Shown piece after piece: positions 14,199 to 14,724 of a stretch of DNA of 14,724 nucleotides. A program made the translations under genes and the position numbers. Below the pieces are notes generated by a model. The model had not been told where the DNA came from and made no database searches. It saw only the letters and a program-made list of their open reading frames with translations. This DNA is from Faecimorpha sp963627615 (GTDB taxonomy: Bacteria > Bacillota > Clostridia > Lachnospirales > Bianqueaceae): NCBI GenBank assembly GCA_963627615.1, contig CAVGBV010000063.1:1-14724 (forward strand), given 5' to 3'. Each line of letters begins with the position of its first letter. The first letter of the stretch is position 1.

Positions 14199-14724
14199 AT
14201 GGAAGAGAAAACCTATGTGGAAGACATCGACAGAAGTGTCTACGATGTCAAGGACAAACAGGCAGATGCGTACCGGATTCAGGAAGGCCTGACACCGGAA
14301 ATTATTGAACAGATCTCCGAAGAAAAAAAGGACCCAATGTGGATGCGGATGTTCCGTCTGGAGTCGCTTCAGATCTATCAGAATATGAAGGTGCCGGATT
14401 GGGGACCCTCAATAGAAGGATTGGATATAAGCCATATTGCGACGTATGTGCGTCCCAATACGGGAATGAAAACCAAATGGGAAGATGTACCGGAGGAGAT
14501 TAAAAACACGTTTGAACGGCTGGGCATTCCGCAGGCGGAGAGAAAATCCCTGGCTGGCGTAGGCGCTCAGTATGACTCGGAGTTGGTTTATCACAATGTC
14601 CGTCAGGAGGTTGCGGAACAGGGCGTAGTCTATACTGATATGGAGAGCGCACTGAAGGGAGAATATGCGGATATGGTCCGCAAGCACTTCATGAAGTTGG
14701 TTCGTCCGAATGATCACAAATTCG
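14199..14724 (+). CDS. sufB: Fe-S cluster assembly protein SufB (partial, runs off the window)
   Basis: The first 175 codons of SufB, the scaffold partner of SufC, remain open to the window end. Family members are about 470 residues, so roughly the N-terminal third is present. MEEKTYVEDIDRSVYDVKD is followed by LTPEIIEQISEEKKDPMWMRMFRLESL and then the diagnostic FERLGIPQAERKSLAGVGAQYDSE; the ESALKGEY and VRKHFMKLV region also matches SufB rather than SufD. AAGGAGAGG precedes the ATG. The spacing to sufC and the shared direction indicate one operon. Confidence 0.95.
   Translation, partial: MEEKTYVEDIDRSVYDVKDKQADAYRIQEGLTPEIIEQISEEKKDPMWMRMFRLESLQIYQNMKVPDWGPSIEGLDISHIATYVRPNTGMKTKWEDVPEEIKNTFERLGIPQAERKSLAGVGAQYDSELVYHNVRQEVAEQGVVYTDMESALKGEYADMVRKHFMKLVRPNDHKF

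Noticed and set aside
1..14724. CRISPR arrays, insertion sequences, phage or integrase genes
   Set aside because: No regularly spaced repeats, transposase or integrase motifs, or terminal inverted repeats were seen on either strand.

Overview
The window is a gene-dense stretch of a low-to-moderate GC Gram-positive anaerobe, most likely class Clostridia (a Lachnospiraceae-like gut bacterium). This is inferred from strong TTGACA/TATAAT-type promoters with a recurring 'gatataat' -10, strong GGAGG-type ribosome binding sites, a tRNA gene without encoded CCA, the redox repressor Rex, a SUF cluster beginning with sufC-sufB, and a likely sporulation promoter. No species can be named from the sequence alone.

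Layout. 1-57 is the tail of an unidentified gene. 166-813 is a short transaldolase (tal), followed by a tRNA-Val(CAC) at 905-978. Convergent to the tRNA is a CarD-like RNA-polymerase-binding regulator (981-1499, minus). Divergent from it is a uracil permease of the NCS2 family (1700-3016, plus). A bidirectional-looking terminator separates this from a minus-strand set read 5189 to 3079: tcdA (tRNA ct6A cyclase/dehydratase), an RseC/MucC-family membrane protein whose start lies inside tcdA, and a cysteine-rich protein of unknown function. The last has its own promoter-like sequence fitting the mother-cell sigma-K consensus. Divergent from tcdA are rex and thrC (threonine synthase), then queA (queuosine synthesis) behind a terminator.

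8758-12948 is a TetR regulator plus two overlapping ABC-exporter half-transporter genes. Both ABC genes are broken by frameshifts (one in the first, three in the second), while every other complete gene in the window is intact. The second also has an Arg-to-Cys change in its ABC signature motif. This is the most distinctive feature of the window and looks like a recently decayed heterodimeric exporter with its regulator still intact.

The end holds a small heavy-metal-associated (HMA) protein with its own promoter and a TTAGT/ACTAA dyad at the transcription start. The suf operon (sufC complete, sufB running off the end) follows. Its -35 box sits inside a perfect 7-bp inverted repeat, a good candidate operator.

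Several neighbours share a redox, iron-sulfur or metal theme (Rex, RseC-family protein, TcdA, HMA protein, SUF), and three genes concern tRNA (tRNA-Val, tcdA, queA). I see no CRISPR array, insertion sequence, phage gene or clearly novel multi-gene system. The less described items are the cysteine-rich putative sporulation protein, the candidate operators, and the decaying ABC pair.
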